Part shown: positions 32,204-43,370 of the stretch, in pieces
How the letters are laid out: each line of letters begins with the position of its first letter
Position numbering within the stretch: the stretch's first letter is position 1
Source: Rhineura floridana
Taxonomy: Eukaryota > Chordata > Lepidosauria > Squamata > Rhineuridae
DNA length: 64,000 nucleotides
Assembly: GCF_030035675.1 (NCBI RefSeq)
Contig: NC_084480.1
Span: 128,848,738 to 128,912,737, forward strand
Reading direction: 5' to 3'
Translations under genes and position numbers: made by a program
Notes under the pieces: model-generated
What the model was told of the DNA's origin: nothing
Databases searched by the model: none
Seen by the model: only the letters and a program-made list of their open reading frames with translations

Positions 32204-32648
32204 ATCTGAGAGAATTTCAGTTCTCTCCGTTTCTCATTTTTCTAATTTTAAATTCAATTCTCCACATTTCTGCAGCAATTTGCAAATGTTTAAATAAAAA
32301 TCCTCACAAAAATTCTTCAGAGTTTTAGTGCAAATTTCTCCTTATAAATACACGTTTGTGTGCAGTTTTGACCAATGTACACATTTTTGCAAACAATTTA
32401 TCCTAATATAATGCATTTTTGTATGTTATTTTCACCAATATGTTCATTTTGTGCACACTTTCCCCTGATATATTCCTTTTTTTAAAAAAAAACATTGCTT
32501 GGTTGAAGAACTGCATTGCAAAATTCAGATACGTGTGAATTTTGAAGGATGGCTGTGTTTCAGTTCTCATGTTGTTGCAGAAAGTGCAAATTTGAGAAAT
32601 TCGACTTTAAATGAAAAACAGGATCGAATTTCTCCCCCATCCCTAGTC
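32204..32648 (-). repeat. Dispersed repeat G, copy 2, antisense
   Basis: It runs from GAATTTCAGTTCTCTCCG to TTTCTCCCCCATCCCTA, the reverse of the copies at 28291 and 40676. The middle holds the same ladder (TTTGCAAACAATTTATCCTA, TTTGTATGTTATTTTCACCA). It directly abuts the BovB end at 32203. Confidence 0.65.
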
Positions 32649-32689
32649 TTGGCTCACGTTTTCTTGCTTTCTAATGCATCCAAAAAAAG

Positions 32690-32722
32690 GATTCATAGGG
32701 TCACCATAAGTTGTAATCAACA
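32690..32722 (+). mobile_element. Minimal BovB tail fragment
   Basis: GATTCATAGGGTCACCATAA GTTGTAATCAAC matches only the last part of the BovB 3' end, followed by (ACTAA)n-like sequence. It could equally be the tail of a SINE. Confidence 0.6.
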
Positions 32723-33369
32723 GATTAACTAAACTAAACTAAACAGATTAGTTTATTGATGATCTAACATGCAGAGTAGGTCTACCACTGCATTAGTTTT
32801 ATAGTTCTAAGGGGTTTATTTTTGTTAGTGGATTGGATGATTTCTTGGCTGGCTGATTAGTTAGGGCACAATCCAAAACTGATATCACGCTCGCTCATTC
32901 ACTAGCTCTGTGTGTGTGTGTGTGTGTGTATTGGGTGGGAGTGCCTCTCCACCCAGCCCACCAGCATCTGCCTGAGGAATGATGCCAGTCTTATTCCACC
33001 AACACAGAGCTTCCCTTTTCTGCAGCAGCCAGCAGAAAGTCCCAAAATGGGGTTTCTTGGGGGGTTGGAGGGACTGAGTCAGTCTGAGATCCACTGGATC
33101 CCAAGCCAGCTCTACTATAATCATGTGACGGCATCAATTGTGATCTGGACCTGATTTCTGTGTCAGCTGGGCTGTGGCAGGGCTGTAAATGCATGCTACT
33201 CTACAAAGCCTCACCAGGTAGTGGCCAGGGTTAGGATCACACCCTTCGTTGGTTTAATTTGATGGTCCCACAGCCAAAAGGTTTTGGCCATTTTTGACCA
33301 TTGTGGTAGGGATGAGTGAGCTCATCTAAGGGCTATGAATTATCTGAGCCTACCAGATTATTCTTCTGG
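32723..33369. other. Stretch without a recognisable gene; (GT)n at 32909-32928
   Basis: A (GT)n dinucleotide run lies at 32909-32928. No conserved coding sequence was seen. Confidence 0.5.
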
Positions 33370-33765
33370 ATACTTGCTGAACTCCCTTCAAGTCGATCCC
33401 AACTTATGGCTACCCTATGAATAGGGTTTTCATGGTAAGCGGTATTCAGAGGGGGTTTATCATTGCCTCCCTCTGAGACTAGTCCTCCCCAGCTGGCTAG
33501 GGCCTGCTCAGCTTGCCACAGCAGCACAAGCCAGCCCCTTCCTTGTCCGCAACTGCCAGCTGGGGGGTAACTGGGCTCCTTGGGACTATGCAGCTTGCCC
33601 ACGGCTGCACAGGTGGCAGGGCACGTAACCCCTGAGCCACTCACTGTGGGGGTGATCTTTAGCTGGCCCTTTACACCCTGGAGACATGAGCAGGGATTTG
33701 AACTCACAGACTCTGGCCTCCCAGCCTGGTTCTCCTCCCCACTGTGTTATACCAGCTGTTCAGAT
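33370..33765 (-). mobile_element. Long SINE variant with BovB tail, antisense
   Basis: The left end (CTTCAAGTCGATCCCAACTT ATGGCTACCC) is a BovB-type tail in reverse, followed by GTATTCAGAGGGGGTTTATC and CCTCCCTCTGAG as in the Sauria-like SINEs. About 200 bp of different body then follow (GGCTAGGGCCTGCTCAGC...GGGTGATCTTTAGCTGG). The right end is another tRNA-like head (minus strand: GGTATAACACAGTGGGGAGG and GAGTTCAAATCCC, A- and B-box-like). It is therefore a different head and body on the same tail. Confidence 0.75.
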
Positions 33766-33954
33766 ACCTGCTAGATATCCATAAAAGTAAAAACCTGAGT
33801 CCAACCCTGGGTCCACATAATGTCTGTACTGCAATGCTGAGTGCAGGCTGGGATGCCAACTAGGTCAATGATGACATCAAACTCAGCTGGTAGAACAGGT
33901 CTTGGCCTAGAGCTATCAAGGCCTACCTGACATCCCAACATTGTCATGATGGAA

Positions 33955-34056
33955 GAGAGACTTTCCCTTCCTCTGTGTTTTAAGTTGGATTCCTGCATTG
34001 AGCAAGGGGTTGGACCCGATGGCCGTATAGGCCCCTTCCAACTCTATGATTCTGTA
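33955..34056 (+). mobile_element. CR1 LINE 3' terminus
   Basis: TTGGATTCCTGCATTGAGCA AGGGGTTGGACCCGATGGCC, then CCCTTCCAACTCTATGATTC TG, is the conserved CR1 3' end with its ATTCTATG-type terminal unit. Confidence 0.85.
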
Positions 34057-34770
34057 ATTGTATGTAATTGGTAATGGGACTGTGGTAGGCCTTATGAAGA
34101 TCAAGCCAAGGTTTGGCATGGTGACATGGGTTGATGATATCATCAACCTGGGTTATCGACCCTGCCTATATGTCGAAGAGAGGGGTTTTAGGTAGATGCT
34201 TTGGAAAAGAGCCTGTTTCTTGTTTTTGTTTTTTTAAAAAAACAATTTGGAGGCTGTTCAATTTGACTCAGAGTCCAAAGCCAAATCCCAATTCAGAAAA
34301 AGTAAACTTTGTGTCTCCCCCTTCCGTATTATAGGGGGGGGGGGTTTAAAGTCTGGCTTTTTTATTTTTATTTTGGTCCAGATAGAATTGGATAAAATTT
34401 GCAAGCAGGGTAGAAAATAGGTCTGGGGATTTTGTACTGGACATCCTTTAAAAAAGTTTTTTTTTTAAAAAAAGAACCATTTATAACTTTTTAATTTTAA
34501 TTTTATTGGATGAGATTTGCAGATTTGAGGACACAGGAAATTGAGTTATTACACCCTCAGAGCTAAGAAAATAATTCAGTGGCACACTCCACTCTCATTT
34601 TTTGTTCCCACTTGAAAACTACTAAGTAACCTGCCCCTGAGACCAAGAGGGTGAGAAACTCTAAACTTGCATCACTATGGGAAAGCCTGTTTAACTACCA
34701 TTGGTCACCACCCAAATGGCCCCATACATGGAAACAGACCATGCCAGGTCCCCTGAGTACATCTCAAAAA
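34057..34770. other. Stretch without a recognisable gene
   Basis: Poly-T/poly-A patches and a G run at 34334-34345. No coding similarity was seen. Confidence 0.45.
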
Positions 34771-35760
34771 CGATACGATACGATACGATAAGTTTATTGC
34801 GGTCACAGACCAGACATATCATAGAAACATTCCAACATAGAAATAGTTAAAACAACTATTTTAAAAACAATTCAATACAAATTAAAATATTATCACATTC
34901 AGAATATCATATTTTTCCTAATCTGAATAGCTGAGGCACAGAATTTAGCAATTTTTTCAGTGATTTTAAAAAGTCAATCAGATAATAAAAATTCCACATA
35001 GAAACTGTCATTTTTTCCGGAAATCGAATTCAAAATAGGGGTAATTAATTGAGTTCTAAGAGTATTATAAAACGGACAATATAGCAAGACGTGTGCAACT
35101 GTTTCTATTTCATCAATGCCACATGGGCATTTTCTTTCAGTTAAAGGGATTTTTTTGTACTTACCCTCTAGCAATGCAGATGGTAAAATATTAAATCTTG
35201 CTAGAGTAAAGGCTCTACGCCATTTAGGTATTGTCAAGTTTGATATATAGGCCATCGGACTCAAAGGTTTTAAATTATATCTATGATGTCTTATCAGCAT
35301 CAAATGCTGTTGGTAGTCAATATCTTTGATCCATTGGATAATAATTGTTTTGGCCCTTTCATAGCCTAGGTCTAGAATTATTTGAGTAGAAAAACCTAAA
35401 GACGATATTTTATTTAATATCATCTGTTTCCAAGAAGACTGGTGATTATCAATTAATGTGTGAGGTGCCAGACCTACTGGATTAAATAGAAGTTTCAGCC
35501 AAAATGTGATTCTATAACTCCAAATACGTGATTCTACTGAGGGTAGTCCTAATTCTAATCTAATAATAAAATTTGGGATACAACGAGAAACTGCCAAAAT
35601 CGACCTTAAAAAGAAATTTTGGACTGTCTCAAGTGGTGCAAAATTTAGACAGGTATTAGCTTGCATACCATATGTCAACTGAGGGATTACTTTTGCCACA
35701 AAAACTTTAATAGCAGCAGGAATAATTTGACCCCCTTTGTTGTAGAAAAAAGATAGCAGA
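34771..35760 (-). mobile_element. Non-LTR LINE C-terminal fragment with (ATCGT)n tail
   Basis: A 241-codon minus-strand open frame (35699 to 34974) reads MAKVIPQLTYGMQANTCLNF and ends with a zinc-knuckle-like CPCGIDEIETVAHVLLYC. That motif is typical of the C-terminal region of some LINE ORF2 proteins, beyond the reverse transcriptase. TRP-less RAFTLARFNILPSALLEGKY is a further conserved-looking block. Downstream of the stop, the 3' end TATCTGGTCTGTGACCGCAA TAAAC is followed by a (TATCG)n-type tail, seen on the plus strand as ACGATACGATACGATACGAT at 34770-34790. The clade is not resolved. It is neither BovB nor the CR1 seen at 52 kb. It is 5'-truncated near 35760. The open frame suggests moderate age. 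Confidence 0.8.
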
Positions 35761-35887
35761 GCATCTCAAAAACAGCTGGAGGACCAAAGAGATGTGAGTT
35801 GGGACAGGTGGGCCCATTAACACCCTGCCTATCCTTGTTCTAAATGGGGACAGAACTGTGCCCATTCTGCTTCCACCTGGATAGCCA

Positions 35888-35978
35888 CCTGTCAGGTATG
35901 CTTAATTTGGATTCTTGCATAGAGTAGGGTGTTGGACTCAATGGCCTTATAGGCCCTTTCCAACTCTATGATTCTATG
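35888..35978 (+). mobile_element. CR1 LINE 3' terminus
   Basis: GGATTCTTGCATAGAGTAGG GTGTTGGACTCAATGGCCTT, then CAACTCTATGATTCTATGAG. This is the CR1 end with the terminal ATTCTATGA repeat unit. It is heavily 5'-truncated. Confidence 0.9.
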
Positions 35979-37726
35979 AGGATTTTAAGAGGACATTCTT
36001 TTAAAATCCACAAATAAATGCATAAATAAATGCATAAATAAATAAATAAAAGAATTTTTAAAAATAAAAATAGTTATGAGCCTGTCTGAGGGCTGCAACT
36101 CTGCCTCTGTCTGTTTTGTATGTGTTTAACATCCTTTTTTTTAAAAAAAATGACAGCACAGTGATCCAGCCACCGTGTGGGGCTTCTTGATGCCATGTAT
36201 GTCATAGAATATAGCAAGCCCCCCCCCCGTGCGATGGGACTTGATGGCATTCCAGTGCTCTGAAAGGGAATTGTATGGGGACAAAACATGGCCCCAGTTG
36301 TTACATGTGGAAGTTATGATTTCCCCCCATGCAACTGCCTCTGAGAGTGATGAATGTAATCAAGCCTTGCTGCTCCCGGGTCACTCGCTCTATTCTGTTC
36401 AAAGCACTCAGTATTAAGACGTCGTTTGGGCTAGTAACTCTAGGCTATGTTAGTTGGATGACTCCTGGAGCTGTTTAAAGGGGGGGGATAATAAATAGAC
36501 AGAGGCAGCGGTACAGCCCTCGGACCACCATGTGAAGAGATCTGCCAGACTGTGGATTTTAAAGTGGACTAAAGTGAACTCATGATGTGATCTTTCACAG
36601 AAAAGCTCATCTGGTGCCTGCTTTGGGATCAGTTCGACACTCGGCAGAGACCTTTTTAAAAAAAAATTCCCAGGCCTTTTAAGGTCTTCGTTGTAAGATG
36701 TCTTAAATCAAATTAGTTTAAATGTGTTGTCAGTTTCATGGTTGCTTTTTGAATTTTAATATCTTATCAGTACTATAAGCTGGCCAGAGTAAGTTGTTAA
36801 TGGTTAAGGAAATATATAAATAAATAAATGTTTATTAGCAATCCAGTATTGGAACCAGGTTCTTCATGTGCAATGTCCTTCATAAAGGAGGTCATGCATG
36901 AACTAGCAATGATGAAACAGAGCTAGTTTTAGTTTAACTAGGCCACGTTACTGTTGTTAAGTTTGCAGAATACATATCTACATTTTTTTAAAATTATGTT
37001 TACAAATCAGCAATGGACTTTTTCCTTCACATAAATCACCAGAGGTGTCACAATACTGTTTTGATTTCAGCTTTGAAACCATGAGAAATAGAACAAAAAG
37101 AAAACACACACACATTAATCTGCGGACTTTTTTTTTAAAGGGGGTATTTTCTTTAAAAATTTCTGGAGAGCTTTAAAAGTACTTCTTTGTTTGCCTTTTT
37201 TTTTTTTTTGGTCTGGAACTGAGAGTTTAGGGCAGTCTTACAGAGAAGCTCACAAAAGTTACCAGCCTATAAAAAGATGTTTATTGGCCTACTACACATA
37301 TTTATGTTTGGCATTTGTCTGCAAAGTGGGAAAGGGGAGATAAAGAGAGAAAGAGCTCTTTTCCAGTTTACAACAGCTTCTCTGTCTGAATACCTGGAGG
37401 AGAATCTTACTTGCTAAATGTGACCTAGCAAACAGCTATTTAAAAGCCAAGTTTCAGATCAGGGAGGATGTTGTACATGGTGTAACTTCCAGGCTGTGAT
37501 GATAGCTCTGCAGAAAACAGAGAAGTAAAAGTGTCATCTTAAAAAAACTTTGGGGCCATCATGTAGGGTATGCAAAGAGGCCAACCCTTTCCTCTGCCCA
37601 CTCCCTTCACATGGTTCAAAGCACATGTGATGATTGCTCCTCAAGAGCATCTGTTTTTCAGACCAACTCACAGATTCTACGCATAAAATAACAATTGCTG
37701 TAAACAGTTTAATGGCCCTGTATACA
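35979..37726. other. Stretch without a recognisable gene
   Basis: (AAAT)n sequence lies at about 36006-36053 and a C run at 36220-36228. A LINE-like terminus is possible at 36770-36830. No conserved coding sequence was found on either strand. Confidence 0.45.
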
Positions 37727-37942
37727 ATGGACTGCCTTCAAGTCGATCCTGACTTATGGCACCCCTATGAATAGGGTTTTCATGGTAAGTGGTGTTCAGA
37801 GGGGGTTTACCATTGCCTCCCTCTGAGGCTGAGAGGCAGTGACTGGCCCAAGGCTACCCAGTGAGCTTCATGGCTGTGGGGATTCGAACCCTGGTCTCCC
37901 AGGTCATAGTCCAGCACCACTACACCACACTGGCTCTCTGTA
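37727..37942 (-). mobile_element. Sauria-like SINE with BovB tail, antisense, near-complete
   Basis: On the minus strand it starts GAGAGCCAGTGTGGTGTAGT GGT (A-box region) and has GGTTCGAATCCCCACAGCC (B box). A CACTGCCTCTCAGCCTCAGA GG body follows, then the BovB-type tail GGTGCCATAAGTCAGGATC GACTTGAAGGCAG. It is the most complete copy of this family here. Its head directly abuts a BovB fragment. Confidence 0.9.
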
Positions 37943-38217
37943 TACAGTAGGAACATGGAATGTGAGAAGCACGAACCAGGGAAAGTTAGAAATTGTCAAG
38001 CAAGAAATGTAACATATGAAGACAATAATGCTGGGAAAAACAGAAGGGAGTAGAAAAAGAGCAATACCAAACAAGAGATGGATTGATTCCATAAAGGAAG
38101 CCACAGACCTGAACTTACAAGATCTGAACAGGGTGGTTTAAAACAGATGCTATTGTAGGTCGCTGATTCATACGGTTGCCATAAGTCGAAATTGACTTGA
38201 AGGCATGTAACAACAAC
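37943..38217 (+). mobile_element. Internally deleted BovB LINE
   Basis: It begins TACAGTAGGAACATGGAATG TGAGAAGC, matching 1256 onward of the first BovB. After CAAGAAATGTAACATATGAA it jumps to GACAATAATGCTGGGAAAAA CAG, matching about 3980 onward. It ends GACTTGAAGGCATGTAACAA CAAC. About 2.6 kb of endonuclease and RT is missing relative to the 833-4175 copy. Confidence 0.88.
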
Positions 38218-40186
38218 AAAATACTATGCCAAAAGCACAAATAGCTTTGCTGTAAAGTGAAGATGACAGTGAAGGGCTGGCAAGTAGCACAGAAGGGTGT
38301 CCTAGTGCCCTCGACAACTTGCCTAGACTGTAGGAAAGAAGTGGACCTCGGGTCTTTAAAATAATAATAAATTAATAAATAAATTTAATTTCTTCATCGC
38401 CTATCTGGCCGATGGCCACTCTAGAGGATGTAGAAAGTTATTCATTCTTTGGAATCACATATTCCCCCACAACCATGAGGAATCTGGACTGGGGTGATAA
38501 TGTCCCAGCAGCCCTGATGGAAGAGGAGCAAATGTCTGAGCTGCAGATCTTCAAGCTTGAGCAAGTGATACTGTAGTTATTGCAAGGGTATAAGGTGCAG
38601 AGGGAGGGGTGCCTCGAATCGGGGTACTCTGCAGGCAGGATCAGTGCCTTACCTCCTGCACCACCAGCACTCTGCCTCTCCTGCTGCCAGCCTGGATGAC
38701 TTTTGTACTGCAGTACAAGGGCACCACTTAGGCTGTGGTAATTATCAGCTGATCCGGCAGGCCAATCCTGGCTCACCTAGGCTTATAAAGCCCTGGCCTC
38801 AGGACTAACGTATCGCTCTGAGCAACGCAGCATTATAAGTAGTAGCAAACAATACCTGGTGCCTTGCCTTGCTTTGCCTTCTCAATGAAACCTTGGCCTT
38901 GCCAGTTTGACCACATCCTTGTCTAGGCACCAACATTTAAGAGCAGACCCAAGTTGAGACCAAATGTCCAAAAAAAGAAAGCGCTTGACATTCCCTTCTC
39001 TTCTACAAAATATATGGGCTTTTTAACTCTGCCTAGAATCTTGTCCCCACCCTCACCAAAATCTCTAATGGCACCTGATCGATTGAAATGATCAGACAGC
39101 ACTGGGAGGGTTAACTGGCAATGAACAGATGAACCACGGGCTTCAAGCTCCTGACAACCTCGGAGTTTTCCTTTCAACTGTAACCTTAGACACTCGCTCT
39201 CCTTCTGCCAGTGCAGCAGGGTGGCTTCGTCTTTTTGTGTGCTATGGACATCACACAGAGGATAACATTTGAACAAACTGACTTAAAACAGCTTTGATGC
39301 CTGTTCTCAGCAGCAAACTCCAGCTTCAGAGTGAATGATAGTGGTGTGTGGCTGTTTCCTGCTAGGCTTTCACTTACTGTGTGAGGCGGATTTGCATGAC
39401 CACACCAGCAGTACCAGGGTACTTGTGTGGATGGAGGAGGGCGGGAATTCCTGTGTAAGGCTGAGGTGTTTGTTACTGAAATCAAAGGGATTTTTCAAAG
39501 TAAGGAGAAACTTTGGGGAAGACATGGCTGAGCTTGAGTTCAAGCACACTGTGAGGACCAGGCTAGGGCTCTGGAAAATCATCCTCAGACTTCGGACTTC
39601 AGACAACCTGCTTCTTGATCATAAATCCTGATTTGCTTGCACAAAGCTGATGCAGAGCTTAGATTATATTGAGCCCTCACTGAGCATTCCTCCTGCATCC
39701 ATCCTGATTTCCTTGTGAGGTATTTATAACGTCCCATGAACCATTTGTTAATTCCACACTTTTCAGTGCATTTCCCCATCACTTTCCGAACCTGGAATGT
39801 GGCAGACGACGCTGTCTGCTCGACCAAGCAAGAGCAAGTGACTGGACTCTAAGTATATAAACCAGGCCTGGCCAAGCCAGAGGCTCCACACTGCCTGCCA
39901 GTCACTGGGGCTGACGTCACCCCCTACCCCGAGTTCCTTCTGTGCCTGAAATGAAGTCGTGTGCCTGATGAACTTCACTAGGGTTAGTCCCAATCTCAGG
40001 GTGTGGGGATCTCAGGTCAAAGGAAAGGAGGAGAAAGGGGAATTGAAAGGAGAATTGACTGGTGAAATTATCTTAATTTTAGAGAAAGACTTTTAGACAA
40101 TTTTAGAGAAAATCAGCAACAAAAGATTCTTGTGATGCTGCCCTGGGTTCCTTCTAGGAAGAAGGGCAGGATATAAATAAATAAGT
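38218..40186. other. Stretch without a recognisable gene; possible promoter-like motifs near 39.9 kb
   Basis: Positions 38363-38425 are an antisense LINE terminus (CGCCTATCTGGCCGATGGCC), related to the tail at 20259. A TATATAAA at 39854-39861 and a perfect CRE palindrome TGACGTCA at 39912-39919 are the only regulatory-looking motifs. No protein domain was recognised in the open frames at 38438-39827. Confidence 0.4.
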
Positions 40187-40187
40187 A

Positions 40188-40254
<67 letters not shown>
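40187..40254. repeat. (AAAG)n microsatellite
   Basis: About 17 AAAG units, preceded by GGATATAAATAAATAAGTAA, a LINE-like 3' end on which the microsatellite probably grew. Confidence 0.93.
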
Positions 40255-40675
40255 CCAGTAAAGTTAGTGTGACTTAAGTTTGCACAGACAACAGCCTGCT
40301 TTGTCAGTTGCGTGAAGTGAAGGTGTTGCATGGATGTGATATAGACAGGTGGTGGAGAGAGTCTGTGATGAAGGGTGAAATCATTGAAAGAGGAATGTAT
40401 TGTTATGAAAATGCTGGATTGAACCCAGTTTGAGGGGTGTTCACATGTTACATTTGAGTGTTCAAGCTGTGCACCCACATACACAAATAGTTTAACTGTA
40501 CGCTCATGCAGTTATTCACAGGAAACGTTCGATGAGAGTACAGTCAGGGTACCTGGGTACATCACAGTTGAGCTGTACAAATCAACAAGTGTACACTCTT
40601 TCACACAAACACTTGTACAAGTGTAGAGACATTTTGCACCTGTGCTCGTTGTAAAGTGTGGACAAGCTGGGGATG

Positions 40676-41205
40676 GGGGAGAAATTCAATTCAGTTTGCA
40701 TTTCAAGCTGAATTTCCAAAACAATATGAGAACTGAAACACAATCATCCTTCAAAACCTGAACTTATCCAGATTTTGCAATGCAGTTCTCCAACCAATGT
40801 TTATAAAAATGCATCTATTAGAGGAAAATGTATATAAAAATGAATATATTAGTAAAACTAACATATAAAAATGCATTATATTAGGAGTTTTTTGCAAAAA
40901 TGTGTACGTTAGTCAAAATGGCATACAAAAATCCAGAGCTTGGAAAAGTTGCTTTTTTGAACTACAATCAGCCCCAGCCAGCATGGCCACTGGATTGGGC
41001 TGATGGGAGTTGTAGTTCAAAAAAGTAACTTTGCCAAGCTCTGCAAAAATTAGCGTGGAGAAATCCACTAAAATGCTGCAGAATTTTCCAGAGGAGTTTA
41101 AAAAAAATCTCAAACTATTGCAGAAATATGGAGAACTGAATTTAAGATTGGAAAAATGAGAGAGGGAGAGAACTGAAATTGACAGATCCTTTCATCCCTG
41201 GAACA
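40676..41205 (+). repeat. Dispersed repeat G, copy 3, split by a family A MITE
   Basis: It starts GGGATGGGGGAGAAATTCAA TTCAG and ends TCCTTTCATCCCTGG. The internal ladder has AAAATGCAT- and ATATTAG-type units about 30 bp apart. The MITE at 40934-41043 lies within it, between ATACAAAAATC and CAAAAATTAGCG. Confidence 0.7.
40934..41043. mobile_element. hAT-like MITE family A, copy 4, nested in repeat G
   Basis: A 110-bp palindrome with termini CAGAGCTTGGAAAAGTTGC and CTTTGCCAAGCTCTG. The 8-bp flanks CAAAAATC (40926-40933) and CAAAAATT (41044-41051) match at 7 of 8. The left arm has lost ACTCCCATC relative to the other copies. Confidence 0.9.
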
Positions 41206-43007
41206 AGCCTTAAAGTCACCTAGAGACACCAGGGTGGGAAAGGCTGGAGTTGAGAGTTCTGGGCAAGATAGACAATGATCTGACTTAGTATTTGGCAGCT
41301 TTTTATGCTAATGTGTAGTAAATACAAGGAGCCTGGTTTGCTTAAAGGTTGCGTGTGTGCGTGTGTGCATGTGGTGGGATGGGTAAGTAGAATAATCTTC
41401 CTGCTGACAAATCAGGGAACAAAAATTCTGCTAATGACACAGCATGTTTCCTAGCTATACATTCAATCATCATGCACCAAAGGGACAGATGATGTTGAAA
41501 TCAGACAGAAAGCAAATAGATGCTGAAATGTGAATTGTAAGTAGATGTTAAAATAACCTTGTAATCAGAAAGCCTGTTTCTCTCCTCCTCGCTCTGTGCT
41601 TTTTCTTTTTTTAAGGAATTGTTCAATACAGGATGGTTTTAGATGCAAAGCTTGCCATATAGGGTGGTCGACACAGCCTTCTCTAACTCAATAGCCCCAG
41701 AACTTTGCCCGTTACACTGTAAATGCTAGTTGTGACCCTAGGTTGCATATAGTTTAATGGTATCTTAATTGTATATTTTTGTATGTTTTTAACTACATGT
41801 AGTTTTATTTGTAAGCCACACTGAGTTCCAGTTTGGAAAAAGGGCGGGATAAAAATAAAGTTTTATTCATTCATTCATTGTGACCCGGACATTATAAATG
41901 AAGAATCCCCAGCTGGGCCTTTGAAAAAAGCAGCGACTCTATTGGGGTGACTGACAGTGTTTTGTGGGAGGGATTCAAGGGCATACCATAAAAGTTTGGT
42001 TTGTGTTATTAAAATACTCTGTCAGCCTAGCACAACTCATCCACCTTAAAAAGAAAGAAGAAGAACTGGACCTTTTGTAGTTAGGAAAGTGACAGGGACA
42101 TGGATAGAAAAGAATGGGATGAATAAATGAGTAACGGGAAGATGTTTAAACAGTGGGGAAGCAAACCCAGATGAATGCTTATTTTCGTATAACTTAAAAC
42201 AAATCAGGAGGAAAGCTCAAAAAAGACCAGAGGGAACTTAACCTCCATGTAACCTTTGTGGAAGCAATTCAGGATGAAGGTTCAGTGTTGTCTGGAGGAG
42301 CCCTTGCTTAGTTACTCTAACACACCTTTCCCGAGAGAGTAACTTTCCAGACCATTTCCGAAGCAGCCACATGGTGCATGGAAGGATATTGCAGAGATAA
42401 TGATACAAGAAGATGGTATTGCCTGTGTTCCCCCCCCACCCCCATAATTTCATACACTTTTCTGTAAAAAGGCTCTGACTACATTTGTTTCCTTTCCCAT
42501 ATTATTTTTATTAGGTAAATTCATTTCCAGCTCTCCTATAAACTTGCATGCTCTATTATCATGCTGCCAGCCTTGGCCGCAAATAATGCAACAACAGCCC
42601 CACCTATAGATTAAAGAGGATATTGCAGCTTGGCATCTCTGCAGCCCCAACACACTGGCGCGCTCTGTAATTTTTACTGACCATTTTTGAACAGGTTTCT
42701 GACCAGATTTTGTTTTGCACAATTAAGCAAGTCAACTGTGCAACAAAGGTGTTTTGTTGAATGCCTGCAGGAGCTAGCAGCAGACACATGGGGCTGCCGT
42801 CCTTCGTATGGGAAAACGTTTTCCTGCTATGTTCGTTTAATGAAATTGTGTATATTTAACATTACACACTGCCTGACTTTAACACTGTCCTAAAAATAGG
42901 CTGAGACATGCTCTAAAATGGAAACCAAACTGCTACAATAGATTTAAAATCAAAACAAGCAGCATATGACGGACACTACAGCACTTTGGGGGCTCCCGCC
43001 CCATTAT
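41206..43007. other. Stretch without a recognisable gene; LINE tail at 41690-41875
   Basis: TAAGCCACACTGAGTTCCAG TTTGGAAAAAGGGCGGGATA AAAATAAAG at 41812-41860 is an L2/CR1-type 3' terminus in plus orientation, with (ATTC)n after it. The remainder shows nothing recognisable. Confidence 0.5.
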
Positions 43008-43370
43008 AACATTTATATCCCACCTTTCCTCCTAATAGTGCAAGGTGGCATGCATGGTTTGTCCCCTTGCCCTGTTTATCCTCACAGTAAACCCTATGAG
43101 GTAGATTAGGCTGACAGATCATGACTGGCTCAAGGCTACCTAGGGAAGTTCATTGCCAAGCAAGGGATCTGAACCCTGGTCTCCTAGGTCCTAGACCAAC
43201 ACACTAACCCAAGGCTGGGGGACCCTGGGGCCCTCCAGATGTTGTTGAACTACAACTCCCATCATCCCTGATTATTGACCATTCTGTCTGGGGATGGTGG
43301 ATATTAGAGTCCAACATCTGGAGTGCCACAGCATTCCCAGCCCCCCACTAACCTCTACACTGCACTGCAC
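43008..43370 (-). mobile_element. MIR-like tRNA/L2 SINE, antisense, split by a MITE
   Basis: ACATTTATATCCCACCTTTC CTCC (tail), CCCTATGAGGTAGATTAGGC TGA (core) and TCTGAACCCTGGTCTCCTAG GTCCTAGACCAACACACTAA CC (tRNA-like head, B box reversed) are in the same order as at 51787. The head resumes after the MITE at about 43354. Confidence 0.82.
43210..43345. mobile_element. hAT-like MITE family C, nested in SINE head
   Basis: It runs from CAAGGCTGGGGGACCCTGGG GCCCTCC to AGCATTCCCAGCCCCC. It has an exact 8-bp duplication, CACTAACC (43202-43209 and 43346-43353). The duplicated bases are the SINE's own CACTAACC, so the MITE landed in the SINE. Confidence 0.92.

Noticed and set aside
38700-38935. Sequence with a TATAAAG box and an R/U5-like layout resembling an LTR
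   Set aside because: No matching second copy in the window and no flanking duplication, so an LTR identity cannot be supported.
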